Assembly (NCBI RefSeq): GCF_014189855.1
Contig: NZ_BJFN01000011.1
Location: 1 to 64,000 of the forward strand
Length of the DNA stretch: 64,000 nucleotides
DNA from: Buttiauxella sp. A111
GTDB lineage: Bacteria > Pseudomonadota > Gammaproteobacteria > Enterobacterales > Enterobacteriaceae
Direction: 5' to 3'
This document shows, one piece after another, positions 36,461-45,581 of the stretch. The translations under genes and the position numbers were made by a program. The notes beneath the pieces are model-generated. The model searched no databases and was not told where the DNA came from. It was given only the letters and a program-made list of their open reading frames with translations. Every line of letters starts with the position of its first letter. Positions within the stretch are counted from its first letter, which is position 1.

Positions 36461-37473
36461 CGTTCACCCCTTTTGGTGGGAGTCAGTTCGGGCAGTCGGA
36501 TAGGGTTCCAGAAGCGTTGCCAGATGTGGCGTAGATACTTCACACAGCGCTTCAACAGGCGTCGTGTAAACCAGATGAGTAATGCCATGATGACGCAAGC
36601 ACCGATTATCAGAGCGTTGCGCCAATTCGCCTCGTTGGTTGTGCCGCGCAGGGCGGATTCACCGCCCGCCGCACGAGCCTCAAGAACTCGCATTGTTGAG
36701 CCGGGCAATTGAGCGACCTGCCACTGCTGATTTGCGGTATCCCACCAACGTAATTTTACCGGTGGCAGGGTGAGGGTGCCCGCCTGCGAGGGCAGGTAGC
36801 GCAGGACTTCTTCGCGCAGCGCCCCTTCGATTTCACCACGCCCAGATTTTAGCAGCGTATTCACCGGCGTCAGGCGTTGGGTGTCAGTTCCCGGAATCGC
36901 ATACAACAACTGCGGGATTTGTGTTGCGACAATCCCATTGGCTTTTACCGTGACGGTGCGTTCCACCACGTCTCCGGCGTGTAACTTGTCGTCTTTGCTG
37001 GCGTGATATTGGGTGATTTTTTGGCTTATCGTTAAGTGACTGGCTGGCAGGAAACGGTCCGGCTGCTCCACGCCTTTTGGCCAGACAACCTCTTTTTTCA
37101 GCTCCGGCAGTTGTACGGTGATCGGTGACTGGTTGGCTGAAGTGAGTGTGATTTCCACGGCCGGCATCCGCAGCACCCCTTGATCCCATGCGGTGACTTG
37201 CCGTTCAAGGCGTACACCGCTCCAGCTAATGCCATTTTTCTGGCGGCTGAGGAGCTGGTTGGGTAACGGCGTGGCCATCAGCGCACCGTTTTCGATTGTA
37301 AAATCAGGCCACACCGGTGGCGGGTTAAACCAGCTATCTGTCCAGAAGGTGACGGCAACCCGCATCGGCTGACCGGGCGCGACATGTTCAGGCGCTTCAA
37401 GCTCACGAGTGATGTCCATTGCCGCGTGGGCTGGGAGCGCTGCCAGCAAAAACAGTGCCCAAAAAACTCTCAT
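36457..37473 (-). CDS. BatD-like exported protein
   Basis: A 338-residue protein: signal peptide ending LPAHA (17), immunoglobulin-like beta domains such as ELEAPEHVAPGQPMRVAVTFW and HAGDVVERTVTVKANGI, then one membrane segment near 281-299 (ALIIGACVIMALLIWF) and a basic tail. This layout matches BatD (aerotolerance operon) proteins that work with MoxR and VWA partners in the envelope. Both ends overlap neighbours as ATGA. The biochemical role of BatD is not established. Confidence 0.78.
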   Translation of the reverse strand: MRVFWALFLLAALPAHAAMDITRELEAPEHVAPGQPMRVAVTFWTDSWFNPPPVWPDFTIENGALMATPLPNQLLSRQKNGISWSGVRLERQVTAWDQGVLRMPAVEITLTSANQSPITVQLPELKKEVVWPKGVEQPDRFLPASHLTISQKITQYHASKDDKLHAGDVVERTVTVKANGIVATQIPQLLYAIPGTDTQRLTPVNTLLKSGRGEIEGALREEVLRYLPSQAGTLTLPPVKLRWWDTANQQWQVAQLPGSTMRVLEARAAGGESALRGTTNEANWRNALIIGACVIMALLIWFTRRLLKRCVKYLRHIWQRFWNPIRLPELTPTKRGER

Positions 37474-38993
37474 GGCGTCTCCTCCGTATTGGCGCGATAG
37501 AGGTTTTCCAACAGGCCGGATGGGGAGACTTCCAGGTTTTCAAACCACTGATTCACCTGCGGACTGCTGCTGGCAACCGGTTGAATATCCTTCTGATTCA
37601 CGCCCTGATCTTTCTTCAGGTCGTGCTTGATTTCGTCCGGCTTATAATCCTGTTCTTTACCCTGAGCGGCCTGTCGATCGCGCTCTTTTTGCCGCAGTTC
37701 CATAATGATTCTGGCGATTGCCGCACGGTTTTTCAGCGCCATTTCCCAGTCCGGGCGCAGGCTCAACGCGCGGTCATAGCTGTTAATTGCCTGCTGCCAC
37801 TGTTTTTGTTGAGCGTAGCTGTTGCCCGTCCATAACAGCGTTTCAGCGGTTTGTGGTGCCTGACGAAACGCCGAGGTTGCCGCAACAAAATCTCTCGCAC
37901 GGTAATACGCAATGCCTTGCCATAGCGGGTCCTGAAAACGCTCTGCCGCCAGTGTGTAATCACCTTTGTTGAACGCGATTTGGCCCTGCATATCCGGGCT
38001 CACCCACGCATCCTGCCAGGCGGCAGAGCTTTGCGGCATGTAGAGAAGCGGTAGCAGGACAACCAGCCAGCAAATCAACTGACGCCGCCCAAACAGCAGC
38101 AATAAAAGCATAGGGATAACCAGCAGATAGCCGCTGTTTTTCCAGTGCAAATCGCCTCGAGCGTTGTTTTGTGCGGCTACCGATTGCTGAATGTGGCTGG
38201 TGATAACAGCCAGATCGCTATCGTCGGTGGTGACCAGCGTCACCGGAATACCGCCGTCGCGAATTTGGCTAAAGCGCTCGACGTTCAGGCGTGTATCAAT
38301 GCCGCGCTGGGCATAACTTTCCGGTAATTCCCCTCCACGAGCGGTGCCGGGAACCCAGATTTGAATCGGCGCTTTAAGCTGTGCAAGCCAGGCGGCATCC
38401 TGCGGTGAAACCGTGTCAGCGACCAGTATGATATTGCGCGGCATATTCGGCGTTTCTGGCATGTTTTTTAGCGCTAAAGCGATGGCCTGCTTCAGCCCTG
38501 AGCCTTCCCCCTCTGGCAGTAAATTCGGGCTTTGCGCGTGTAAAAACAAGGAATAAAACGTCGGGTCGGAGGTTAACGGCGTGGTCAGATACGCATGGTG
38601 GTTGTAAACCACCAGTCCGAAATGCGTGCCGGTCGAGCGGTTCATCAAGTCCATGATTTTACTTTGCATTCGCTGGTGGCGGCTGGGGGCGACATCCTGC
38701 GCGAGCATCGCCGGGTCTTGCTGCAAAACCACCATCATATTGCTTTGCTGGGTCAGTGCTGCGGGCAATTCACGCTGCCAGGTTGGGCCCGCCAGCGCGA
38801 TGACGCCCAGCGCGCATAACCACGGTAATATTTGAGTCAGTTTTTTTTGCCGCCCGATAATCAACGCGTTGGCGAAAGGTTTATCCATAATCTGATGCCA
38901 GGCGCTGCGGCTGCGGGTGGAGATAAACCATAACAGCACGCAAATCAGCAGGCCGAGTAGCCGCCAGGGATAAACAAAATGGAAGTCACTCAT
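37470..38993 (-). CDS. VWA-like/TPR membrane protein (BatB/BatC fusion type) with degenerate MIDAS
   Basis: A 507-residue protein. The start at 38993 (MSDFHFVYPW) overlaps the upstream stop as ATGA; a longer frame exists but lacks support. Two N-terminal membrane segments are followed by a VWA-like domain (about 85-255), another membrane segment cluster near 295-325, then TPR repeats (QGQIAFNKGDYTLAAERFQ, LWTGNSYAQQKQWQQAINSYDRAL) and a charged tail. It combines what are separate BatB and BatC proteins elsewhere. Where a VWA protein has DxSxS, this one reads LQQDPAMLAQD, so metal binding is doubtful. It probably forms a complex with the neighbouring true VWA protein. Confidence 0.8.
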   Translation of the reverse strand: MSDFHFVYPWRLLGLLICVLLWFISTRSRSAWHQIMDKPFANALIIGRQKKLTQILPWLCALGVIALAGPTWQRELPAALTQQSNMMVVLQQDPAMLAQDVAPSRHQRMQSKIMDLMNRSTGTHFGLVVYNHHAYLTTPLTSDPTFYSLFLHAQSPNLLPEGEGSGLKQAIALALKNMPETPNMPRNIILVADTVSPQDAAWLAQLKAPIQIWVPGTARGGELPESYAQRGIDTRLNVERFSQIRDGGIPVTLVTTDDSDLAVITSHIQQSVAAQNNARGDLHWKNSGYLLVIPMLLLLLFGRRQLICWLVVLLPLLYMPQSSAAWQDAWVSPDMQGQIAFNKGDYTLAAERFQDPLWQGIAYYRARDFVAATSAFRQAPQTAETLLWTGNSYAQQKQWQQAINSYDRALSLRPDWEMALKNRAAIARIIMELRQKERDRQAAQGKEQDYKPDEIKHDLKKDQGVNQKDIQPVASSSPQVNQWFENLEVSPSGLLENLYRANTEETP

Positions 38994-39967
38994 GCTGTTT
39001 TCTCCCGAATAAACCGCCCGGCCGCGAGCAAAATCAGCAACGCCAGCGCCAGTAGCAGGGGCCACTGGAACAACGGAATGTGCCACGACCAGCCGATGGA
39101 TTTCACCTGTACCGGCGTAATGGCATCGATCTCTTGCCAGACACTGTCCAGCGCGGTTCCTGAGTTGGCGGCGGTCCAGGATTTTCCGCCAGTAATGCGA
39201 GCAATGTCCTGCATGAGCGGCAAATCTACTTTGTCATCGCCAGTGCTATTGAGGTCGCCAAAGGCGATGGTGTGAACCTGAACGTGATGCGTCGCCGCCA
39301 GTTGTGCGGCGAGTGCTGGCGCTAATTGTGAAGCGGTATCATTCCCGTCGGTGAGCAAAATCGCCAGCTTGCTGGCATCTTTATTGGTGGTGCTGTCGAG
39401 CAGTTTTACGCCAACACCCAGTGCATCGCCAATGGCGGTTTGCTGGCCAATCATGCCGGGAGCGAGTTGGTTAATCCGCGTTTGTAACGCCTGTTTATCC
39501 TCGCTGACCGGGGCAAACGGCCAGGCCTGGCTTGCAAAAATTACCAGTCCGATACGGTCGGTTTTACGCGCCGCGACGAATTTACGCACTGATGCCTGGA
39601 CCGCCTGCAAACGGGTTAAACCGCCCTGAACATCGTTTTTCCCCATCGAACCGGAAACATCCAGAATCAGCACCACATCGCGCATCGGTTTTTGAATGTG
39701 TTGCGGCGGCGTCAGGTATTCCGGGCGTGAAAGTGCTGCGACAAGCAGGAGCCACACCAGCCAGAAAACCAGGTTGGCGAGTTTACTGCTGCGCACCGGC
39801 TGGCTGTTAAGTTTAAGCTCATCAATCAGTTCCGGTAAAAACGGCACGCGCACATGCTCTTTCACTTCACGGTCTTGCGGTAAAAAATAACGGCCAATCA
39901 GCGGCAGAAAAATCAGCAGCCACGCCCAGGGCCAGGCAAAATCCAGGCGGCTCAGAAACTCAGACAT
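38990..39967 (-). CDS. BatA-like VWA domain membrane protein
   Basis: A 325-residue protein with N-terminal membrane segments (WPWAWLLIFLPLIGRYF and LVFWLVWLLLVAALS), a VWA domain with an intact MIDAS (ILDVSGSMGKND, later LLTDGNDTASQ), and a C-terminal membrane segment (LLLALALLILLAAG). This matches BatA/BatB. VWA proteins of this type are usually remodelled by MoxR AAA+ ATPases. The gene overlaps the DUF4381 gene by 8 bases and the next gene by ATGA. Confidence 0.87.
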   Translation of the reverse strand: MSEFLSRLDFAWPWAWLLIFLPLIGRYFLPQDREVKEHVRVPFLPELIDELKLNSQPVRSSKLANLVFWLVWLLLVAALSRPEYLTPPQHIQKPMRDVVLILDVSGSMGKNDVQGGLTRLQAVQASVRKFVAARKTDRIGLVIFASQAWPFAPVSEDKQALQTRINQLAPGMIGQQTAIGDALGVGVKLLDSTTNKDASKLAILLTDGNDTASQLAPALAAQLAATHHVQVHTIAFGDLNSTGDDKVDLPLMQDIARITGGKSWTAANSGTALDSVWQEIDAITPVQVKSIGWSWHIPLFQWPLLLALALLILLAAGRFIREKTA

Positions 39968-40400
39968 AAGGCAGTTTCTCCAGCCAGGTGTTCAGCTGCG
40001 ATTGCAGACGTGCGTTTTGAACCGGGTCGAGTTGGTTATCCGGCTGGCAATATTTGTCGCTCAGTTGCTGGCGCAAATCGTTGTCGATTTCCACCTGCTG
40101 TAACAGTTGCTGTGGTGAAAGAGTGTGGCTGATATGGCTGCGCGCCTGGTGCATCAGAAGAATGCGTTTAATCAGTTCCAGCCAGCTATCGGCGCTGTGC
40201 GGTTGTTGCAACGCAGCCTGTGCTTCACGACGCCATAAATTGCGCCGCCAGCGGGCAAAGCGGAATAACAGATAAACCAGTAACACGAGGAGTAACACGC
40301 CGCCCAGAACAAACCAGCCTGGGGGCAGGGGAAACCAGGATATTTTCTGCGGTAGCGCCGGGAGCAATAACGCCGGCACGCTAAATCCTTTCTCCAGCAT
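39960..40400 (-). CDS. DUF4381 membrane protein
   Basis: A 146-residue protein with one membrane segment (about 26-47, PPGWFVLGGVLLLVLLVYLLF) and a basic helical cytoplasmic part (RREAQAALQQ, SWLELIKRILLMH, LSPQQLLQQ). The layout matches DUF4381, a family that occurs almost only between DUF58 and VWA genes in MoxR operons. Its ATG directly follows the DUF58 stop (TGAATG). Function is unknown; a scaffold for the VWA proteins is likely. Confidence 0.8.
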   Translation of the reverse strand: MLEKGFSVPALLLPALPQKISWFPLPPGWFVLGGVLLLVLLVYLLFRFARWRRNLWRREAQAALQQPHSADSWLELIKRILLMHQARSHISHTLSPQQLLQQVEIDNDLRQQLSDKYCQPDNQLDPVQNARLQSQLNTWLEKLPYV

Positions 40401-41306
40401 TCACACTCCCTTTTGTAGCTGTTTGATAAGATCCTGCGCGACCACTATCTGATTTACGCGAATGCCCAGCCGTGTCAGTCGATTCGCAAGTCTGGACAGC
40501 CGCGATGTCACGCTCTGTTGGATCTCATCTTTTAGCCCTGGTGAGAGCGAAAATGCCGCTTCATGACCCTGATAGCGGGCAGCCAGATTGCCCTGCGCAG
40601 GGAGCGTCAGATGGAGATCGTCAAGGGTGATAAATGCGCTGATTTCACAGCGTCTTCTCAGGTTCGCAAGCAAGGCTTCAGCGGGGGCATCCAGATCGTG
40701 AAAATCACTGATTACCGCCACCCAGGAGCCGCTGGGGATCAGTTGTACGGCGTGTTGCAACACGCTTGCGAGAGTGACTGTAGCGGGCGTTTCATCAGGA
40801 TAACGTTCGGGTAATTGTTGGTTGTATTGCAGCACGTCGTCGAGCACGACAGGCAGACTGGTTCGTGGAGCCCGGCATTTTTGCAGGCTGTAATTCGTGT
40901 CGCTGAATATCGCGCAGCCCAGACGATCGCCATCGTGCCAGCTTCGCCACGCCAACAGGCCTGCAATTTTGGCGGCGGTTACCGATTTGGTTTGCCCCCG
41001 GGTGGCAAAAAACATATCCAGACGCTGATCGACAATCAGAAAAACCGGGCGTTCGCGCTCTTCGTTGTACAAGCGAATCCACGGCGATCGCAGACGTGCA
41101 GTGGCTTGCCAGTCGATTAGCCGGACATCATCCCCTGGTTGATAGCGCCTGAGACTGTCAAAGTTTAGCCCGCGCCCTTGTTGGCGTGACACGCGTTCAC
41201 CCGCCAGTGCACCCGGTGGGATCTGCCCCGGAGGGTTCGACAGCAGCCGAGCTTCGCCTGCAAGTGCCATCAGCGTTTGGCGGTCCACCTGCAATGCGCT
41301 ATTCAT
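40401..41306 (-). CDS. DUF58 protein
   Basis: A 301-residue cytoplasmic protein with the DUF58 signature YQPGDDVRLIDWQATAR and a VWA-like core (VFLIVDQRLDMFFATRG). DUF58 proteins accompany MoxR ATPases and are thought to be their substrates or adaptors. The start overlaps the MoxR stop (TAATG) and the stop abuts the DUF4381 start. Confidence 0.87.
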   Translation of the reverse strand: MNSALQVDRQTLMALAGEARLLSNPPGQIPPGALAGERVSRQQGRGLNFDSLRRYQPGDDVRLIDWQATARLRSPWIRLYNEERERPVFLIVDQRLDMFFATRGQTKSVTAAKIAGLLAWRSWHDGDRLGCAIFSDTNYSLQKCRAPRTSLPVVLDDVLQYNQQLPERYPDETPATVTLASVLQHAVQLIPSGSWVAVISDFHDLDAPAEALLANLRRRCEISAFITLDDLHLTLPAQGNLAARYQGHEAAFSLSPGLKDEIQQSVTSRLSRLANRLTRLGIRVNQIVVAQDLIKQLQKGV

Positions 41307-42304
41307 TACGCCACCACCGCATCGAGCAATAGCTTAATCACGTCATCCGGCGAGCAGTTATCGGCATTTGCCTGGTAGCTCAGCATCAGGCGGTGGCGCA
41401 GCACCGCAGGGGCGACGCGCTGAATATCTTCCGGCAGTACCGCATCACGGCCTTCAAGCCACGCCAGCGCGCGACCGCAACGGTCGAGAGCCAGCGTGCC
41501 GCGTGGGCTAACGCCAAAAGTGATGTAGCTGGCGAGCGTGTCGCTGATTCCTTGCGGGTGGCGCGTCATGTCCACCAGGTTGACGATGTAATTTTCAATG
41601 GTGGGTGCGACGTAAACCGCTGAAATTTCCTGCCAGCAGATCGCGATATCTTGCTGCGAGAGCATCAGGGTTTCGGGTGGTTTTTCTTGCGATTCTTGAG
41701 TACCAGACTGGTATTTTTGCTGCTGTTCGGAGCGCACCAGTTGCATCACTTTCTGCTCATTGGCTTTAGAAGGGTAATCCACCAGAACTTTCATCAGGAA
41801 GCGGTCAAGCTGGGCTTCCGGCAGAGGCCAGGTGCCTTCCTGGTCAACGGGGTTTTGCGTCGCCAGCACCATGAAAACCCCCGGCAATGGCCAGGTTTTA
41901 CCGGCAACGGTGACGTGGCGTTCTTCCATCGCTTCAAGCAATGCCGACTGCACGCGTGCCGAGGCGCGGTTTATCTCATCGGCAAGGATGATGTTGCCAA
42001 ACACCGGGCCTGGGCGGAAACGGAACTGGTCTTCTTCACGCGTGGCGTTTTGCTGGTAAATCTCGCTGCCGGTAATGTCTGATGGCAGAAGATCCGGCGT
42101 GAACTGAATACGCCGGAAATCGCCCTCTACGTGGCGGGCGAGCTCACGCACTGCGCGAGTTTTTGCCAGGCCCGGCAAACCTTCGAGCAAAACGTGGCCG
42201 TCACACAGCAGGGCGATTATCAGCATGCGGACCAGCGATTCCTGCCCCAGTACTTGTTGGTTCATGCGCAGCTCAAGTTCGAGCAGTTTCTCTCGGTTTG
42301 TCAT
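41306..42304 (-). CDS. MoxR-family AAA+ ATPase
   Basis: A 332-residue AAA+ ATPase: Walker A GLPGLAKT (42-49), Walker B IILADE (105-110), arginine-rich sensor region (RGTLALDRCGRALAWLEGRD) and the C-terminal lid. MoxR ATPases act as chaperones that activate or assemble VWA-containing partners, here the following five genes. The start overlaps the stop of the radical SAM maturase (ATGA), placing both in one translational chain. Confidence 0.9.
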   Translation of the reverse strand: MTNREKLLELELRMNQQVLGQESLVRMLIIALLCDGHVLLEGLPGLAKTRAVRELARHVEGDFRRIQFTPDLLPSDITGSEIYQQNATREEDQFRFRPGPVFGNIILADEINRASARVQSALLEAMEERHVTVAGKTWPLPGVFMVLATQNPVDQEGTWPLPEAQLDRFLMKVLVDYPSKANEQKVMQLVRSEQQQKYQSGTQESQEKPPETLMLSQQDIAICWQEISAVYVAPTIENYIVNLVDMTRHPQGISDTLASYITFGVSPRGTLALDRCGRALAWLEGRDAVLPEDIQRVAPAVLRHRLMLSYQANADNCSPDDVIKLLLDAVVA

Positions 42305-43596
42305 TTACGCAATCCTGCAAAGTCACGTTTCAAAATAGTGGCAATACCGACCAGGATCGGTTCGGCGTAATTGAAGAACGCTTTGATGCCGGGGCAGAGG
42401 TAATTGAGGCCGGGTTCGCCGTCTGGGGTGCGCACGAGGCGGTTTTTCGGGCATTCACCCCAGCATAACTTCAGGTACGGACACTGTTTGCAGTACTCCG
42501 GCAGCGTATCTTTTTTACCCATGCCGAAGGCTTGCTGACGCTCGGAAAACGCCATGTGCGCCAGTTTGGTGTTTTCGATATTGCCTAGCTGGTATTCCGG
42601 GTAGACGTAATGGTCACAGGAATAAATATCGCCGTTCTTTTCGACGGCCAGGCCTTTGCCGCAGAATTCAGACGCGGTACAAATCTGCGCGGGCATGCCC
42701 ATGGTTTGAGCAACGGCGGTTTCAAACAGGTTGACCTGTACACGACCTAAATCGTTATTAACCCACTCTTCAAATACCGTTTTCAGGAAGGTGCCCCAGT
42801 CTTCAGGGTCCACCGACCAGTCTGTGACGATAGAGTCGAGATCGCCTGGTCGTGCGCGGCGTGAGCCGGTAATCGGGATGGTGTCATCGCGCCAGAATTG
42901 CGGGGCGGTGACTTTGAAATCAACCGGTTCTACGCACGGGTTAAACTGCACGTAGGTGGCACCCAGTTCGCGGGTGACAAAGCGGTACACTTCCAGCGGG
43001 AAGCGGGCGTTGGTGCGGTTGACCGTGACCAGCGCATTAAACGGGACTTTGTATTTTTTAAGCGCCTCGACGCCTTTCATCACTTTATCGAATGTCGGTT
43101 TTCCGCTACGCGTGACGCGATAGCGGTCGTGCAATTCTCGTGGGCCGTCTATCGACAGGCCAACCAGAAAACGGTGTTCTTTGAGAAATTCAGCCCATTT
43201 GTCGTTGATCAGCACACCGTTGGTTTGTAAGTCGTTTTCGATGCGCTGGCCGGTTTTTTGGTACTGTTTCTGGAATTTGACGACTTTTTCAAAAAACTCG
43301 AGTCCCATCAAGGTCGGTTCGCCGCCTTGCCAGGAGAAAACCACTTGTTCGCCATCTTGCCCGTCGATGTACTGACGAATGAAATTTTCCAGCACCTCGT
43401 CGCTCATGCCGGTGTGGCGGTCTTGGTGCAGTAACTCCTCTTTGTGCAGGTAAAAACAGTAAGAGCAGTCAAGATTACAGGTTGAGCCAGTAGGCTTCGC
43501 CATGACGTGGAAGCGTCGTTTGTATTCAGGGCCTTTGCCATCATATTTTTCTGCTGACGGTAATGCTTTAACCGGCAATGTCGTGCTGTATTTCAT
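42301..43596 (-). CDS. anaerobic sulfatase-maturating enzyme (radical SAM/SPASM)
   Basis: A 431-residue radical SAM enzyme. The CxxxCxxC cluster motif is at Cys40, Cys44 and Cys47 (TCNLDCSYCFYLHKE), and the C-terminal SPASM region has further cysteines (FCGKGLAVEKNGDIYSCDHY; CKQCPYLKLCWGECPKNR; CPGIK). Enzymes of this type convert the active-site Ser or Cys of sulfatases to formylglycine, often without oxygen. The target is almost certainly the sulfatase encoded 60 bases upstream. The ATG follows AGGGGAAAG at normal spacing. A hairpin terminator between the two genes suggests that the maturase and MoxR chain are read at a lower level or from their own promoter. Confidence 0.9.
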   Translation of the reverse strand: MKYSTTLPVKALPSAEKYDGKGPEYKRRFHVMAKPTGSTCNLDCSYCFYLHKEELLHQDRHTGMSDEVLENFIRQYIDGQDGEQVVFSWQGGEPTLMGLEFFEKVVKFQKQYQKTGQRIENDLQTNGVLINDKWAEFLKEHRFLVGLSIDGPRELHDRYRVTRSGKPTFDKVMKGVEALKKYKVPFNALVTVNRTNARFPLEVYRFVTRELGATYVQFNPCVEPVDFKVTAPQFWRDDTIPITGSRRARPGDLDSIVTDWSVDPEDWGTFLKTVFEEWVNNDLGRVQVNLFETAVAQTMGMPAQICTASEFCGKGLAVEKNGDIYSCDHYVYPEYQLGNIENTKLAHMAFSERQQAFGMGKKDTLPEYCKQCPYLKLCWGECPKNRLVRTPDGEPGLNYLCPGIKAFFNYAEPILVGIATILKRDFAGLRK

Positions 43597-43620
43597 GGCT
43601 TTCCCCTGACAGCAGGCCTT

Positions 43621-43647
43621 GAAAAACCGGGCAGCTTACCGCCCGGT
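43621..43647 (-). terminator. terminator or attenuator after the sulfatase gene
   Basis: ACCGGGC (43626-43632) pairs with GCCCGGT (43641-43647); read on minus it is followed by TTTTTC. Partial read-through would supply the downstream chain. Confidence 0.7.
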
Positions 43648-43655
43648 GTGTTGTT

Positions 43656-45260
43656 TTAATTATTCGCGCCTGGACCTTGCTCAATCAGCGACTGAACGTC
43701 GGTGACGGTGAACGAGCCCGGTTTCTGACGTGGTGGGAAATCTTTGAAGCTTTGCAGCATCTCACCCACATATTTCTGCGCACCACCCAGCAGGAATAGA
43801 CGGCTGTAGAACCAGTCGTTGTAACCCATACCGGTATCGCCTTTTTCAAGCGGGTCAATGTCCAGGTCGAAAATCATTGGTGCACGCAGTACGGTGAATG
43901 GATAGCGCCAGACATCCATGCCAGTGTGCTCCTGAATCATGAAGTGCGCTTTCCAGCGGCCATAGCGAATCGCCAGCAAGTCGCCATCATCGCTCCAGTA
44001 GAAGAACTCTTTACGCGGGTCTTCACCTTTGCCTTGCAGGAAGTCGAGCTGGTTATAGCCGTCAAGATGGACTTTGTAGGTCATGGATGTGGTTTTGTAG
44101 CCTTTGAGCAATTGCTCTTTAATGTCAGGAACGCCTGCTGCGGCAACCAGCGTCGGGAACCAGTCATTACTGCCGAAAATGTCGTTAATCAATGTGCCGG
44201 GTTTGATATGACCCGGCCATTTGATCATGGCAGGGACGCGGAAACCACCTTCCCAGCCGGTGTTTTTCTCACCTCTGAACGGCGTCATGCCTGAATCCGG
44301 CCAGGTGGCGAGCATCGGGCCGTTATCGGTGGTGTAAAGCACGATAGTGTTGTCTTCAATGCCGAGGTCTTTAATTTTCTGCAACACTTCACCGATCATC
44401 TTATCGTGTTCAACCATACCGTCTGCATACGTCCCCAATCCGGTGACGCCAATACTGCCGTCTTTGAGGTGGGTTCTGTTATGCATGCGGGTGGTGTTAA
44501 ACCAGGTAAAGAACGGCTTACCGGCTTTGGTCTGGCGTTCCATAAAGTCGTTGTTGGCGGCGAGAGTTTCCTCGTCAACCGTGCCCATACGCTTGATGGT
44601 GAGCGGGCCGGTATCCTCAATTTTGCCGTCGGCGGTGCTCTTAATCACGCCGCGAGGGCCAAACTGTTTACGGTATTCAGGATCTTTCGGGTAATCCGGG
44701 TTTTCGGGCTCTTCTTCGGCATTCAGGTGGTACAGGTTACCGAGGAATTCATCGAAACCGTGGGCGGTTGGCAGGAATTCATCCCGGTCGCCAAGGTGGT
44801 TTTTACCAAACTGCCCGGTGGCATAACCGAGTTGTTTAAGGATGTTTGCGATGGTTGGGTCGTCTTTGCTGATGCCTTGTGGCGCACCTGGCATGCCGAC
44901 TTTACTCATCCCGGTGCGGAATGGCATTTGCCCGGTAATGAATGAAGAGCGCCCGGCGGTGGAGCTTTGCTCAGCGTAATAGGATGTGAACTTGGCACCT
45001 TCATTGGCAATACTGTCAATGTTCGGCGTTTTGTAACCCATCGTTCCCTGGTTATAGGTACTGATATTCCAGTAACCAATATCGTCGCCGAAAATAACCA
45101 CGATGTTAGGTTTAGTTGAATCTTGCTTAGGGGCTTCAGACGACGTTGTTGTTGTAGTTGTTGTTTCTGTAGGGGCGGCATAGACGCTGGACACGGCAGT
45201 ACATGCTAACGTCAGCATGCTGGCGACCATCGTCTTCTGGAAAGGAACGTTCTTTAGCAT
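43656..45260 (-). CDS. periplasmic serine-type sulfatase
   Basis: A 534-residue exported sulfatase of the alkaline-phosphatase superfamily. Signal peptide to about residue 28 (VYAA), then a Thr-rich linker (TETTTTTTTSSE). The metal site begins IVVIFGDDIGYW, and the modification motif is S-T-A-G-R at 100-104, so the formylglycine precursor is Ser100 rather than Cys. LYTTDNGPML supplies a second metal-binding Asp. Ser-type sulfatases depend on radical SAM maturases such as the one encoded next. The substrate (aryl, polysaccharide or mucin sulfate) cannot be read from the sequence. It heads the nine-gene minus-strand cluster; GGAG precedes the ATG by about 9 bases, and a TATACT sits near 45298. 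Confidence 0.9.
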   Translation of the reverse strand: MLKNVPFQKTMVASMLTLACTAVSSVYAAPTETTTTTTTSSEAPKQDSTKPNIVVIFGDDIGYWNISTYNQGTMGYKTPNIDSIANEGAKFTSYYAEQSSTAGRSSFITGQMPFRTGMSKVGMPGAPQGISKDDPTIANILKQLGYATGQFGKNHLGDRDEFLPTAHGFDEFLGNLYHLNAEEEPENPDYPKDPEYRKQFGPRGVIKSTADGKIEDTGPLTIKRMGTVDEETLAANNDFMERQTKAGKPFFTWFNTTRMHNRTHLKDGSIGVTGLGTYADGMVEHDKMIGEVLQKIKDLGIEDNTIVLYTTDNGPMLATWPDSGMTPFRGEKNTGWEGGFRVPAMIKWPGHIKPGTLINDIFGSNDWFPTLVAAAGVPDIKEQLLKGYKTTSMTYKVHLDGYNQLDFLQGKGEDPRKEFFYWSDDGDLLAIRYGRWKAHFMIQEHTGMDVWRYPFTVLRAPMIFDLDIDPLEKGDTGMGYNDWFYSRLFLLGGAQKYVGEMLQSFKDFPPRQKPGSFTVTDVQSLIEQGPGANN

Positions 45261-45581
45261 CAGTAAAGCTCCAGTGAGTTAGGGGCTTTTTGAGTATAGA
45301 AGCTATTTAAAAGTCATCAGATTTTTCCCAAGACGGTTAAATAATATCGGTGTGTAACTATCACTATAGTAATGTGATGCGGGGGTTAAATCGATATGGG
45401 AGGTGACGCTGAATTTGCGCGAAATTGAGGAGTGGCTATCGGAATAAAAGCAGTTGTCACCCTCTATGCACAATTAAGAGGATGACATCAAAACCAATAC
45501 ATCATATTACCGAGAAACGTAAAGCCATCATGCGGCCTTACGCCAGCCTCGATAATATGTGTATTTTTAATTTAATGACTA
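45261..45581. other. intergenic region upstream of the sulfatase
   Basis: About 320 bases that hold the sulfatase promoter on the minus strand and the 3' flank of the GH28 gene. An open frame at 45425-45640 on plus has no supporting signals. An inverted ATCAC...GTGAT pair lies at 45360-45378. No terminator for GH28 was clear. Confidence 0.4.
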
